Shown piece after piece: positions 26,741 to 36,407 of a stretch of DNA of 64,000 nt; the stretch's first letter is position 1, and each line of letters starts with the position of its first letter. The translations under genes and the position numbers were made by a program. The stretch lies in NCBI RefSeq assembly GCF_900187855.1, contig NZ_FYEG01000003.1, positions 62,001-126,000 of the forward strand, given 5' to 3'. The notes beneath the pieces are model-generated. The model made no database searches and was not told the origin of the DNA. It was given only the letters and a program-made list of their open reading frames with translations. This DNA is from Actinomyces minihominis (GTDB taxonomy: Bacteria; Actinomycetota; Actinomycetes; Actinomycetales; Actinomycetaceae).

Positions 26741-27382
26741 CTAGTGAATGTGCTGGCTACTCCACGCAAACATCGCGATTGCCGCCGCGTGGCCGACGTT
26801 CATCGAGCGGGTCGAACCGTACTGGGTGATGTGGAACACCCCGTCGCAGGCGGCGACCATGTCGTCACTGAGCCCGGCAGACTCCTCTCCCATCACCAGC
26901 ACGGTGTCTCGCGGCAGAGTGCTGGCCTCAATCGGCTCTGAACCGGGTCGGTTGTCTATTCCCGCAATGTAGAGGTGTCGGGGTCGAACGTCCTCGAGAA
27001 AACTCTTCACATCCGGGTGGTGCACGACGTTGAGATAGCGATCCGTCACCATGGCACCGCGCCGGTTCCAGCGTCGACGTCCCACGATGTGCACCTTGCT
27101 AACCCCCAGCGCATTGGCCGTCCTGACGATGGAACCGATGTTGAAGTCGTGGCCCAGGTTCTCAATGGCCACTTCAAAACCCAGTGACCGAGCTGCGATC
27201 TTCTCCCTGATCGCTTCCCGGAACATGTAGCGGAACTCGTCCTCGACATTACGGTAGTCACCGTTTTCTAGAAGTTCCGGGTCCCACTGGTCACCGACCG
27301 GCCACTCCCCCTCCCAGGGGCCGACGCCACGTCGCTCGCCCTCGCCCTCATCTGCAAAGGAGCGTTCACCGATGTCGGACAC
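26741..27382 (-). CDS. TrmH/SpoU family RNA 2'-O-methyltransferase
   Basis: 213 aa with an N-terminal charged extension of ~60 residues and a SPOUT domain. Motif 1 ENLGHDFNIGSIVRTANALG, motif 2 VLVMGEESAGLSDD and motif 3 GSTRSMNVGHAAAIAMF are all present; these proteins form trefoil-knotted dimers that methylate a ribose in tRNA or rRNA. The exact target is unclear. GTG start whose first base is the last base of the exonuclease III stop (TAGTG), so the two genes are co-translated. Confidence 0.9.
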   Translation of the reverse strand: MSDIGERSFADEGEGERRGVGPWEGEWPVGDQWDPELLENGDYRNVEDEFRYMFREAIREKIAARSLGFEVAIENLGHDFNIGSIVRTANALGVSKVHIVGRRRWNRRGAMVTDRYLNVVHHPDVKSFLEDVRPRHLYIAGIDNRPGSEPIEASTLPRDTVLVMGEESAGLSDDMVAACDGVFHITQYGSTRSMNVGHAAAIAMFAWSSQHIH

Positions 27383-28194
27383 TAGAAGCGCATCCAGTCT
27401 TCGTCGAGGTCGACAATGACCGGGACGTGGTCTGAAGCCCCGGTACCCTTGCGTTCGTCACGATCAATCTCGGCACCCGTGACGCGTTCAGCCAGCGGCG
27501 GGCTGGCGAGGGCGAAGTCGATCCTCATTCCCTGGTTGCGGGGGAAACGCAGCTGCTGGTAGTCCCAGTAGGTGTAGTTATCGACCCGCGAGCGAGTCAC
27601 CTCTTCGAAACCATCGTCAAGAAGGGCCGCAAACGCCGCGCGTTCCGGCTCGGAGACATGGGTCTTACCCTCGAAATAGCCCACGTCCCAAACATCGTGG
27701 TCTTCGGGCGCAATGTTCCAGTCACCCACCAGCATGATTTGCGCCTCGGGATCATCCGCCCGACGCTCGGCAACGTAGCTGCGCAGTGCGGCAAGGAACT
27801 CGAGCTTGTAGGTGTAGTGCGGGTGGTCCAGTTCCCTGCCGTTAGGGATGTAGAGGCTCCACAGTTCAAATGGTTCGCCATCTTCGGGATGCACGGTCGC
27901 ACCAATCGCGCGGGCCTCAACCGTGTCGTTTCCCGACCACACGGGTTGGCCCGGGAACTCATGGCGCACATCCGTTAGCGGCAGACGGGAGGCAATCGAG
28001 ACGCCGTTCCACTGGTTGTAGCCGACCACCTCGACGTCGTAACCGGCCTCATCAAATGCGGCCAGCGGAAACTGCTCCGGTTTGCACTTCGTTTCCTGCA
28101 GGGCGAGGACGTCAACGTCCGCCCTCTCCAAAAAGGCCACGGCTCTGTCGACGCGGGCGCGAATCGAGTTGATGTTCCACGTTGCAAGTCTCAT
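27382..28194 (-). CDS. xth: exodeoxyribonuclease III (AP endonuclease)
   Basis: 270 aa. Opens MRLATWNINSIRARVDR and has LALQETK (metal-binding Glu), GDWNIAPEDHDVWD and the C-terminal SDHVPVIVDL with the catalytic Asp-His; these define the ExoIII branch of the EEP nuclease superfamily. Acts on abasic sites and 3' blocked ends in base excision repair. The start is divergent from the SDR gene with 82 bp between them; downstream it overlaps the methyltransferase start by one base. Confidence 0.94.
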   Translation of the reverse strand: MRLATWNINSIRARVDRAVAFLERADVDVLALQETKCKPEQFPLAAFDEAGYDVEVVGYNQWNGVSIASRLPLTDVRHEFPGQPVWSGNDTVEARAIGATVHPEDGEPFELWSLYIPNGRELDHPHYTYKLEFLAALRSYVAERRADDPEAQIMLVGDWNIAPEDHDVWDVGYFEGKTHVSEPERAAFAALLDDGFEEVTRSRVDNYTYWDYQQLRFPRNQGMRIDFALASPPLAERVTGAEIDRDERKGTGASDHVPVIVDLDEDWMRF

Positions 28195-28276
28195 GCCCTA
28201 ACCCTAACCAGAGATTTTGAGGTGGACACATGGGGTAACTCGCACACGTTAGGTAAGGGAGCCCTACTATGAGGGA

Positions 28277-29074
28277 ATGGGAACAGCACTTATAACAGGC
28301 GCAACCTCAGGTATTGGCCGGGAGTTCTGCTGGCAGCTCTCCAATGCCGGCCACAACCTGGTGATTGTGGCGCGTGACCGCGACCGCCTTGAAGAGTTGG
28401 CGGACAACGTTCGCCGCGTCAACCGAGTCACCGTTGAGGTCTTTGATGCAGACCTAGCTGAACCGGCAGAACTGGCGGCGGTGTGCCGAAGACTATCCGT
28501 GAACGGAAGCGATGAGGACGGTGGGTTCGATGGCGAACTGGCACCGGTCGACATCCTCGTCAACAATGCCGGTTTCGGCTTTGGGACCAGCTTCCTCAAG
28601 GATGACTTTGAAAACCAGCTCTACGGCCTCGACGTCATGGTCCGCGCCGTCATGGCAACCTGCTACTACGCGGGGCGTCAGATGCAGGAACGGGGCAGCG
28701 GAACCATCATCAATATCTCCTCCGTGGCAGCCGATACGGGAATGGGCCCCTACTCCGCACATAAGGGTTGGGTGCGGGCCTTCTCTGAGGGACTGCATGA
28801 AGAGCTGCAGGGCAGTGGTGTCAAGGTGGTCTGCTCCATGCCCGGCCTCACCCACACCGACTTCCACAGGCGCTCCCAGGGTGGTGGCTTCGGGAATCCC
28901 CCCGAGATGATGTGGATGAACCCGAACCAGGTGGTGAAGGAAACGCTTGAGGCGGCTCAGCGGAACCAGGCGCTCGTAACCCCCTCACTGCGCTACAAGG
29001 TCATCTATCACGCGCAGCGGATTGCGCCACGGTCGGTGGTTCGCGCTGTCGTCAACCGCCTGCCGCACAGCTAG
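28277..29074 (+). CDS. short-chain dehydrogenase/reductase
   Basis: 265 aa, classical SDR: nucleotide-binding GATSGIGRE at the N-terminus, NNAGFGFG, catalytic Ser in NISSVAAD and the YSAHKGW Tyr/Lys pair. The basic residues after the first beta strand (ARDRDR) suggest NADP(H). Substrate not inferable; the C-terminal part resembles actinobacterial SDRs of the DltE-like group. Stands alone between divergent exonuclease III and a convergent serine hydrolase (6 bp apart). Confidence 0.88.
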   Translation: MGTALITGATSGIGREFCWQLSNAGHNLVIVARDRDRLEELADNVRRVNRVTVEVFDADLAEPAELAAVCRRLSVNGSDEDGGFDGELAPVDILVNNAGFGFGTSFLKDDFENQLYGLDVMVRAVMATCYYAGRQMQERGSGTIINISSVAADTGMGPYSAHKGWVRAFSEGLHEELQGSGVKVVCSMPGLTHTDFHRRSQGGGFGNPPEMMWMNPNQVVKETLEAAQRNQALVTPSLRYKVIYHAQRIAPRSVVRAVVNRLPHS

Positions 29075-29080
29075 CGAGGG

Positions 29081-29917
29081 TTAGGCGCCGGCACTCTCAA
29101 GAATCTTCTCTCCGAGCAGGGGCCAGTTCTCTTTGTGCCAGGGCCCGAACGGCTCCGAACCAAGGAACACCGCGGCCAACTTCCGCTGCGGGTCCACCCA
29201 GAGAAATGAGCCGGACATGCCGAAATGGCCAAAGGTCCTCGGCGAGGCCTCAGGTGGAGTCCAGTGGGGGTGCTTCGAACCCCTGATTTCAACCCCCAGG
29301 CCCCAGGTATTGTCGCGCATCATGCCGTAACCCGGCAGGATGCCGCGAAGACCCGGGAGCGCCACCTCGCGCATGGCGCTGGCCATCTTGGGGCTGAGGA
29401 TCTGTGGCTCCATCAGCTCCTCGGCCAGAATGGTCAGGTCGATGGCCGAGCCAAAACCCGAGCGCGCCGGAGAGCTGGGAACCGTAGTCGACTGCAGTCC
29501 GAGCGGAGCGACCACCTCACGATCAATCCACCTGCTTGTCTTGAGGCCGGTTACGTCACGCATGAACCTACCGAGGACATCAAAACCCTGGTTGGAGTAG
29601 ATGCGCCGACGTCCCGGAACATCCCGAAACTCAGTGCCACTGCCTTCTGCTGCCAGTCCGGAGGAGTGGGACAGCAGGTGGGCCACGGTGAAGGGGATCC
29701 CGGGTTGATCAGGCTCCCGGTCAGGCGCGAGCCCCACCACAGTTGGTAGGGCAGTCTGCCCCCGTTCAACCGCGCGCAGTGTCGCCAGGGCGGTGATGAT
29801 TTTGGTAACCGATGCCAGGGGAAAGACCCGGGTGACGTCACCCTGTTCCCAGATCACACCGCCGTCAGCAGAGATGGCAGCGATGGAATGATCAAACGGA
29901 ACAGGGTACGTACTCAC
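29081..29917 (-). CDS. serine hydrolase of the beta-lactamase/penicillin-binding fold
   Basis: 278 aa, shorter than class C beta-lactamases (about 360). Catalytic motifs: SVTK (Ser-x-x-Lys) near residue 36, YSN (Tyr-x-Asn) near 110 and HFGMSG in place of the KTG triad near 235. No signal peptide, so probably cytoplasmic; family members are esterases or peptidases as often as beta-lactamases. I cannot assign a substrate. A single gene, convergent with the SDR gene. Confidence 0.86.
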   Translation of the reverse strand: MSTYPVPFDHSIAAISADGGVIWEQGDVTRVFPLASVTKIITALATLRAVERGQTALPTVVGLAPDREPDQPGIPFTVAHLLSHSSGLAAEGSGTEFRDVPGRRRIYSNQGFDVLGRFMRDVTGLKTSRWIDREVVAPLGLQSTTVPSSPARSGFGSAIDLTILAEELMEPQILSPKMASAMREVALPGLRGILPGYGMMRDNTWGLGVEIRGSKHPHWTPPEASPRTFGHFGMSGSFLWVDPQRKLAAVFLGSEPFGPWHKENWPLLGEKILESAGA

Positions 29918-29964
29918 CCCTTCACGATAGCCCGAACCAGACGCAGCCGAGCTTGGCTTTCCTC

Positions 29965-32568
29965 TCAGTTAGCGGGCTCGACCTTCAGGGAGTCACTGTC
30001 GTCGGCCACGGAAACCAGCACTGTCTGTCCGTCCTCGACCTCATTGGCAAGAATGAGGATGGCGAGCCTGTCCCCGATCTCTTTTTGCACCAGGCGACGC
30101 AGCGGTCTAGCCCCGTAGGCCGGGTCGTATCCGAAGTCGGTGAGCCAGCGCCGTGCCGCGTCATCGATCTCAAGAGAGATGCGGCGCGAAGCCAGCCTGC
30201 GGCTCATGTTCTGCAGCTGCAGGTCAACAATCTCTCCCAGTTCTTCCTTATCGAGAGGCTTGAAGATGACAATCTCATCCAGCCGGTTGAGGAACTCTGG
30301 TTTAAAGTTCTGCCGCACGGCGTGCATCACGGCCTCACGCTTACCCTCGGCTGAAAGCTCCGGGTCAATCAGATAGCCGGAGCCAAGGTTCGAGGTGAGG
30401 ATGAGGATGGTGTTACGGAAGTCAACCGTGCGCCCCTGACCATCTGTGAGGCGACCATCATCGAGGACCTGCAGCAGGATGTTGAAGATCTCGGGGTGGG
30501 CCTTCTCGACCTCATCCAGCAAGACAACCGAGTAGGGACGGCGACGCACCGCCTCTGTCAGCTGACCGCCCTCGTCGTAGCCAACGTAGCCGGGAGGGGA
30601 ACCAACCAGGCGCGAAATCGCGTGCTTCTCTGAGTACTCAGACATATCGATGCGGATCATGGCGCGTTCGTCGTCAAAGAGGAACTCAGCCAGCGACTTG
30701 GCCAACTCCGTCTTACCGACGCCCGTCGGACCGAGGAAGAGGAATGAACCAGTGGGACGGTTCGGGTCCGAAACCCCGGCGCGAGAGCGACGCACTGCGT
30801 CCGCCACGGCCTTGACGGCATCCTTCTGGCCGATGAGGCGGCGCCCCACCCACTCTTCCATCTCAAGCAGCTTCTCAGTCTCTCCCTGGAGCAGGCGACC
30901 GGTGGGAATCCCGGTCCACGACTCAATCACCTCTGCGATTTCAGTGGGACCTACCCGCTCTGCGATCATCGGCTCTACCGTCTCGCTGCGCTCTTCAATC
31001 TCTGCCAGCTCGGCAGCCGCAATCGCATCCTGGATCGCAGGGATCTCTCCGTTTTGAATGCGCCCGGCCTCGTCGTAGCGCCCCTCGCGCATCGCCACCT
31101 CAAAGGCCGTGCGCAACTCATCCAGTTGGACGCGCAGGTCACCGACCCGGTTGCGCCCCGCCTTCTCATTCTCCCAGCGGGCCACCAGGGCATTCAGCTC
31201 CTCACCCGTCTCTGCGATACTTTCACGCAGCTTGAACAGGCGGTCCTGGGTGGCACTGTCCTCAGCCTCCGGATCGGACTCATTCAGGTAGGCCTCTTCC
31301 ATCTGCAGGCGGGACAGCGACCTCTGCAGCTCATCGATCTCTACCGGTGAGGAGTCCAGTTCCATCCGCAAGCGCGAAGCGGCCTCATCAATCAGGTCGA
31401 TCGCCTTATCAGGAAGCTGGCGTCCCGTGATGTATCGATCCGATAGCTCAGCGGCGGCGACCAGCGCACCGTCGGAGATGGTCACCTTGTGGTGAGCCTC
31501 GTACTTCGGGGCGATGCCACGCAGGATGGCCACCGTGTCTTCAACCGAGGGTTGACCGACGAAGACCTGCTGGAAGCGTCGTTCCAGTGCCGGGTCCTTT
31601 TCAATGTTCTCCCGGTACTCATCCAGGGTGGTGGCACCGACCATGCGCAGTTCACCGCGGGCCAACATGGGTTTGAGCATGTTGCCCGCATCCATTGAAC
31701 CCTCTGAGGCCCCGGCACCGACGACCGTGTGCAGCTCATCAATAAAGGTGATGACCTCTCCGTCTGAGTTCCCAATCTCGTCGAGGACGGCCTTCAGCCT
31801 CTCTTCGAACTCTCCACGGTACTTCGCACCTGCGACCATGGCGCCAAGGTCAAGGCTGATGAGTTTCTTGTTCCGCAGCGACTCTGGAACATCGCCCTCG
31901 ACGATGCGCTGTGCCAGCCCCTCTACCACCGCGGTTTTGCCGACCCCGGGTTCACCGATGAGAACGGGGTTGTTCTTAGAACGACGGGAGAGAACCTGAA
32001 CCACGCGGCGAATCTCTGAGTCGCGGCCAATCACCGGGTCCAGTTTTCCTTCGCGGGCCACTTCGGTCAGGTCACGTCCGTACTTCCGTAGAGCCTGGAA
32101 GGTCCCCTCTGGGTCAACCGAGTTGATTGGTTCTGGGCGCAGCTTTTCTAACTGAATTTCTAACTCATCCGGGGTTGCCCCATCCGAGCGAAGGATGCGT
32201 CCGGCCTCTGAATCCGAAGCGGCAATGGCGATCAGCAGGTGTTCGGTAGAGACATAGGCATCCCCCTTCACCTCTGCCCTCTTCTGAGCATCGGTGAGGA
32301 CGTTCATCAGGGCACGGGATGTCTGAGGTTGTGCGACCGAGGATCCGCTTGAGGTAGGCAGCGCCACCAGGGCTGTACGCACCTGCGCGCCAACCTGCCC
32401 CCTTTGCGCGCCGACGGCCGCAAGTAGGGAGAGGGCGATCCCCTCGGGTTGTTCAAGTAGGGCTTCCAGAAGATGCAGGGGTTCGACCTGCGGGTTGCCC
32501 GCCGCCGATGCCATTTGCACCGCCGCAGAGACTGCTTCCTGCGCGCGGGTAGTCAGTTTGATGCTCAC
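29965..32568 (-). CDS. clpB: ATP-dependent disaggregase ClpB
   Basis: 867 aa, the length expected for full ClpB. N domain (1-150), AAA1 with [17 protein letters not shown], the long coiled-coil middle domain (~400-530, rich in Glu/Arg/Leu) and AAA2 with [19 protein letters not shown] and [13 protein letters not shown] pore loop. Works with DnaK to rescue aggregated proteins after heat. In many actinobacteria clpB is under HspR; I see no HAIR element in its 135-bp upstream gap, only a CTTGAG next to the ribosome site. Confidence 0.96.
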   Translation of the reverse strand: MSIKLTTRAQEAVSAAVQMASAAGNPQVEPLHLLEALLEQPEGIALSLLAAVGAQRGQVGAQVRTALVALPTSSGSSVAQPQTSRALMNVLTDAQKRAEVKGDAYVSTEHLLIAIAASDSEAGRILRSDGATPDELEIQLEKLRPEPINSVDPEGTFQALRKYGRDLTEVAREGKLDPVIGRDSEIRRVVQVLSRRSKNNPVLIGEPGVGKTAVVEGLAQRIVEGDVPESLRNKKLISLDLGAMVAGAKYRGEFEERLKAVLDEIGNSDGEVITFIDELHTVVGAGASEGSMDAGNMLKPMLARGELRMVGATTLDEYRENIEKDPALERRFQQVFVGQPSVEDTVAILRGIAPKYEAHHKVTISDGALVAAAELSDRYITGRQLPDKAIDLIDEAASRLRMELDSSPVEIDELQRSLSRLQMEEAYLNESDPEAEDSATQDRLFKLRESIAETGEELNALVARWENEKAGRNRVGDLRVQLDELRTAFEVAMREGRYDEAGRIQNGEIPAIQDAIAAAELAEIEERSETVEPMIAERVGPTEIAEVIESWTGIPTGRLLQGETEKLLEMEEWVGRRLIGQKDAVKAVADAVRRSRAGVSDPNRPTGSFLFLGPTGVGKTELAKSLAEFLFDDERAMIRIDMSEYSEKHAISRLVGSPPGYVGYDEGGQLTEAVRRRPYSVVLLDEVEKAHPEIFNILLQVLDDGRLTDGQGRTVDFRNTILILTSNLGSGYLIDPELSAEGKREAVMHAVRQNFKPEFLNRLDEIVIFKPLDKEELGEIVDLQLQNMSRRLASRRISLEIDDAARRWLTDFGYDPAYGARPLRRLVQKEIGDRLAILILANEVEDGQTVLVSVADDSDSLKVEPAN

Positions 32569-32703
32569 CGATTCCTCCTCAAGCTGGGTTGCGAGTTCAC
32601 TTTACCTTCGTCTTCGATCTTAGATCTCCCCTACGACAGCCGCGAGGGTTCGGGGTCCCACCAGGGAGTTGCCCGCGGAAACTGGCGGTGCAATAGTGGG
32701 CAA

Positions 32704-34848
32704 ATGACTGATTTTTCGCCCATCACGAACCACGATGATCCCCTGCAACGGCTCACGCCTGCCTTCCTTGAGGAGGTCCTCGGCGAGGAGGCGCTGGCCT
32801 GGGTGCGGGCCCGCAACGACATCGCCAACCAGACTCTGGCCACCCCGCCACCTGGCCTACCGGGAGTCCAGGAACTCGAGGAAGAGATACTGGAGATACT
32901 GGAGAACCCGGACCGGATTCCCATGGTGCGCGTGCGCGGCGAGTGGGCTTACAACGTGTGGACCGATGGCGACAACCCCAGGGGTCTGTGGCGCCGCCAG
33001 CCCTACGCCGACTACCTGGCCGGAGGGACTGACTGGGATGTCCTGATCGATGTCGACGCCCTCGCCAAACGAGAGGGTAAGTCCTGGGTGTGGCACGGCG
33101 CGTCCGTCTGTTTCGATAACCCGGACCGCGCCCTCATCACACTGTCTGATGGTGGTTCCGACGCGGACTCCACACGCGAGTTCGACCTCGTCACCCGCGA
33201 CTGGGTCGAAGGTGGCTTCTACCGCCCCGAAGCCAAGGGAAGCTTGACCTGGCTGACGGAAGACATCTGCTGGGTGGCCCAGTCCGGCAACCCCGAGACC
33301 ACCTCTCCTTCAGGCTACCCACTGCAGGCCGCACTTCTGCGCCGGGGACAGAGCATCGAGGACGCCGAGGTGATCTTCACCGCCCCTTCCACCAGTATGG
33401 GGGTCTGGCCCGCGACCATTCGTGACAGGCTTGGGGTGCGGTCGGTTCTCGGCGTAATGGAGGACTTTTACACCGCGGATCACTACCTCATTCCGGCCCG
33501 ACCGGAAGAGGTTGATAGTCGAGGTGTCATCCCCATTCCCGCCCCGCGTTCCAGCGAGGTTTCGGTGTGGAATGACTGGACCCTGGTGTGGTTGCGTGAA
33601 GACTGGCAACGCGGTGAACGCCTCCACCCTGCGGGTAGCCTGCTCTCATTCGCCACGGATATTCTGCTTGCTTCACCTGAGGACGCCGTGGCCGGGGAAC
33701 TTTTCGTACCCACCTCAAACGAGGTTCTAGAGGACCTCACCGCCACCCGCGACTTCATTGTTTTAACCACCATCCGCGATGTTGTCTCCAGGCTCACGGC
33801 AGCGCACCCTCCACTGGATGAGGTCGAGGGCGAGTGGGTTCAGACAGACCTTGAGTCCCCCGGATCCGGGGCCAACTCGGCATTTTCCACCATTGTCGCC
33901 AGTGCACTTGACGCCACCCGCAGCAACGACCTGTGGCTGGTGACCACCGGGTACACCCAGCCCTCCTCTTTATGGCTGAGCAAACTCGAGTCATCCGCCG
34001 GGGCGCCCACCACCGTCGAAACCACTCTGGTGCGGCAGGCTCCGACCCTGTTTGATGCGGACAGGCTTACCGTGTCTCAGCATTTCGCCACCTCGGAAGA
34101 CGGAACCAAGATCCCCTACTTCGAGGTCAGAAACGAGTCGGTCGAAGGGCCGACCCCAACCCTGCTCTACGGCTACGGCGGTTTTGATGTCAGCCTGCTG
34201 CCCTCCTATGCCCCTGCCGTGGGACGCGCGTGGCTGAACCGGGGCGGAGTTTACGTCGTCGCCAACATTCGGGGCGGTGGAGAGTATGGGCCGCAGTGGC
34301 ACCGCAGCGCACTGAAAGAGAATCGTCCTCGTGCCTACCAGGATTTTGTGGCCGTGGCACGCGACCTCGTGAGCCGCGGTGTCACCACCCCGCAGCAGCT
34401 TGGGGTTCAGGGAGGCTCAAATGGCGGCCTCCTGGTGGGCAACATGTACACCGGGTATCCGCAGGACTTCGGCGCTGTCCTCTGCCAGGTTCCGCTACTG
34501 GACATGGGTCGGTACCACACACTTCTGGCAGGTCACTCCTGGGTTGCTGAGTACGGTGACCCCACCGAGCCTGAAGAGTGGAGCTTCATCCGCACCTTCA
34601 GCCCGGTGCACCAGTTCGATCCGGACCGGGACTATCCGGCCTTGATGCTGACAACCTCTACCAAGGATGACCGGGTCCATCCGGGTCACGCCCGTTCACT
34701 CGGGTACCTGGCTGAAAAGAGCGGCAAGTCCGTCCTCTACTACGAGAACATTGAGGGTGGTCACGCCGGAGCCGCAGACAACCGGCAGCGGGCCCACAAC
34801 CAGGCCCTAGGCTGGGCTTTCCTTTGGCGTGAGTTGGGCCTGAACTAG
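32704..34848 (+). CDS. prolyl oligopeptidase family protein (S9A)
   Basis: 714 aa, cytoplasmic (no signal peptide). An N-terminal beta-propeller (~60-400) precedes an alpha/beta hydrolase domain. The catalytic triad is visible as GVQGGSNGGLLVGNM (Ser), KDDRVHPGHA (Asp) and EGGHAGAAD (His). Cuts short peptides, often after proline. The ATG at 32704 is chosen because the longer frame from 32473 runs back into the clpB gene on the other strand. Divergent from clpB; its stop overlaps the convergent DNA methylase stop by 4 bp. Confidence 0.92.
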   Translation: MTDFSPITNHDDPLQRLTPAFLEEVLGEEALAWVRARNDIANQTLATPPPGLPGVQELEEEILEILENPDRIPMVRVRGEWAYNVWTDGDNPRGLWRRQPYADYLAGGTDWDVLIDVDALAKREGKSWVWHGASVCFDNPDRALITLSDGGSDADSTREFDLVTRDWVEGGFYRPEAKGSLTWLTEDICWVAQSGNPETTSPSGYPLQAALLRRGQSIEDAEVIFTAPSTSMGVWPATIRDRLGVRSVLGVMEDFYTADHYLIPARPEEVDSRGVIPIPAPRSSEVSVWNDWTLVWLREDWQRGERLHPAGSLLSFATDILLASPEDAVAGELFVPTSNEVLEDLTATRDFIVLTTIRDVVSRLTAAHPPLDEVEGEWVQTDLESPGSGANSAFSTIVASALDATRSNDLWLVTTGYTQPSSLWLSKLESSAGAPTTVETTLVRQAPTLFDADRLTVSQHFATSEDGTKIPYFEVRNESVEGPTPTLLYGYGGFDVSLLPSYAPAVGRAWLNRGGVYVVANIRGGGEYGPQWHRSALKENRPRAYQDFVAVARDLVSRGVTTPQQLGVQGGSNGGLLVGNMYTGYPQDFGAVLCQVPLLDMGRYHTLLAGHSWVAEYGDPTEPEEWSFIRTFSPVHQFDPDRDYPALMLTTSTKDDRVHPGHARSLGYLAEKSGKSVLYYENIEGGHAGAADNRQRAHNQALGWAFLWRELGLN

Positions 34849-36407
34849 GCGGCAAACATGTCCTGGGCAAACACCGCCTGCAGGCTGGCGGGCACCTCGG
34901 GCAACACAGCCTGATCGATCTCTGCGATGAGATCCGAAGGACGCCGGACGTTTTCATTCTTACGTCCGGCGTTCAGCTTCACCTTAAGGTCCTCGGTGTC
35001 GCTGGCGACCAGGCGCTGCACCAGGTCGGGACGTTCCCGTACCACCCGGTCCAGACTTTCTGGAAGCGGCAGCGTGGTTAGGGTGCGCTTCTGCAGGGTG
35101 ATTCCACCGTCAAGGCAGCGCCACCACCAGTAGGAAAGCGAAGAGTTGAGGGCCAGGTAGGCCTTATCCCGCGCCTGGGAGGTAGGGAAAAAGAGGACGT
35201 GCTGACTCTTGCGGTCAAGCGGTCGGGCGCTGGCCGAAATGTAGTAGCGCGGAGTGGAAGCCACCCAGAGGGGATAGGCACTCTGTTCCCTGGTGAGCAA
35301 ATCGGACATGCGCCGCCCTCCCCACAGTGAGTCCCACAGGCGCTCGGTTCCCGGCATGATGCGGGCCCAGTCCCCCGCCGGGCCGTGCCGCAGGGGAACC
35401 AGGTAGCCCTCGATCTCTCGCCACATTCTCTTTCTCGAGGTCGAACGCCAGCGGATGATGGGCGTGACCTGCCAGTTCGGGTTGATTCCTCCGTCTCCAA
35501 TCACCCCGGAGGCCGGACCCCCGGGCAGCACGACGGTGATGCAGGATCGAACGAAGTTGGCCTTGCTTGAGTTCTCCGAACCGTACTTGACACCGCTGAA
35601 CACCGTGTCGGGGACGTTATCAAAGACATAGGCGCGACCGCGTCGGGTCTCTAAGCCCCTCCGCACCGTCCCGTACTTGGCTCCCCCGAGGAAGGAGGAC
35701 GGCGTAATGGCGATAACCCCCTTTGAGCCGCGCACCGCCTTTTCCAAGAAGTAGGCGTAGAGCTCACGGGTATGAGCCGTACTCAGGTAATCGCGAGACT
35801 CACATCGGCCGTAGGGAGGGTTCATCAGAACGTAGTCGGTCCCGACATCCACGTCCTCATCCAGAAAGTCTACGGCCCGCGAATGAGCAACTAGTGCCGG
35901 CAGAACCTCCTCACCGTCAGGGCGCGCGAAAGCGGCCGTGAGGATCGCCTGAGCACTTGCCAGCGCCACCTCATCCTTATCAACCAGGTGCAACTGTTCG
36001 GTCAGGAAGGCACTGGGATCCTGCTGGGAGCGGGTGAGGTGCCAGGACAGGTTCCCCACCCCGCAGGCAGGATCAAGCCAGCTTCCCCCCGGAAAGCGCG
36101 CGGCTTGGGACACCATGAAAAGGGAGACATCATCGGGGGTGAAGTACTGACCCGCCGCCCGGCGGGCCTCGTGATCAGAGTGCGCCAACAGGCCCTCATA
36201 GACCACCCCGAGTTCACCGATCGTCATTCCTGCCAGCGGTGAATCCACCATGGCAGTCGCGCCGAGATGCTCGGTCAGCTGCTGCGCCAGGTCGGGACGC
36301 GCGCCCGATAGCGAACCGGCGAGAGCACTCTTCCAGTTCGCCACCGCTGAGCTGCGGTTCACCGCAGAAAGGTTCGCTACGGCCCTGGAGACAGCACGGC
36401 GGTTCAC
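34845..36407 (-). CDS. orphan N6-adenine-type DNA methyltransferase
   Basis: 520 aa. Residues ~85-125 carry QYFTPDDVSLFMVSQ and the SAM-binding motif LDPACGVGNLSWHL; the catalytic motif is NPPYGR at ~196-201, the class used for N6-adenine methylation. The C-terminal ~250 residues probably hold a target-recognition domain. The order (motif I before NPPY) resembles gamma-class Type I/IIG-like enzymes, but no endonuclease or specificity subunit gene is adjacent, so it is probably solitary. GTG start immediately after the preceding gene's stop (TAGGTG). Downstream end of the dnaK-murT-gatD run; epigenetic or anti-phage roles are both open. Confidence 0.85.
   Translation of the reverse strand: MNRRAVSRAVANLSAVNRSSAVANWKSALAGSLSGARPDLAQQLTEHLGATAMVDSPLAGMTIGELGVVYEGLLAHSDHEARRAAGQYFTPDDVSLFMVSQAARFPGGSWLDPACGVGNLSWHLTRSQQDPSAFLTEQLHLVDKDEVALASAQAILTAAFARPDGEEVLPALVAHSRAVDFLDEDVDVGTDYVLMNPPYGRCESRDYLSTAHTRELYAYFLEKAVRGSKGVIAITPSSFLGGAKYGTVRRGLETRRGRAYVFDNVPDTVFSGVKYGSENSSKANFVRSCITVVLPGGPASGVIGDGGINPNWQVTPIIRWRSTSRKRMWREIEGYLVPLRHGPAGDWARIMPGTERLWDSLWGGRRMSDLLTREQSAYPLWVASTPRYYISASARPLDRKSQHVLFFPTSQARDKAYLALNSSLSYWWWRCLDGGITLQKRTLTTLPLPESLDRVVRERPDLVQRLVASDTEDLKVKLNAGRKNENVRRPSDLIAEIDQAVLPEVPASLQAVFAQDMFAA

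Noticed and set aside
28200-28276. Operator in the divergent xth/SDR gap
   Set aside because: Only 82 bp with no clear dyad or promoter that I could support.
32555-32600. CTTGAG/ACTC sequence next to the clpB start as a HAIR site
   Set aside because: On the coding strand the order is ACTC...CTTGAG, the reverse of HAIR, and CTTGAGGAGG is the ribosome site.
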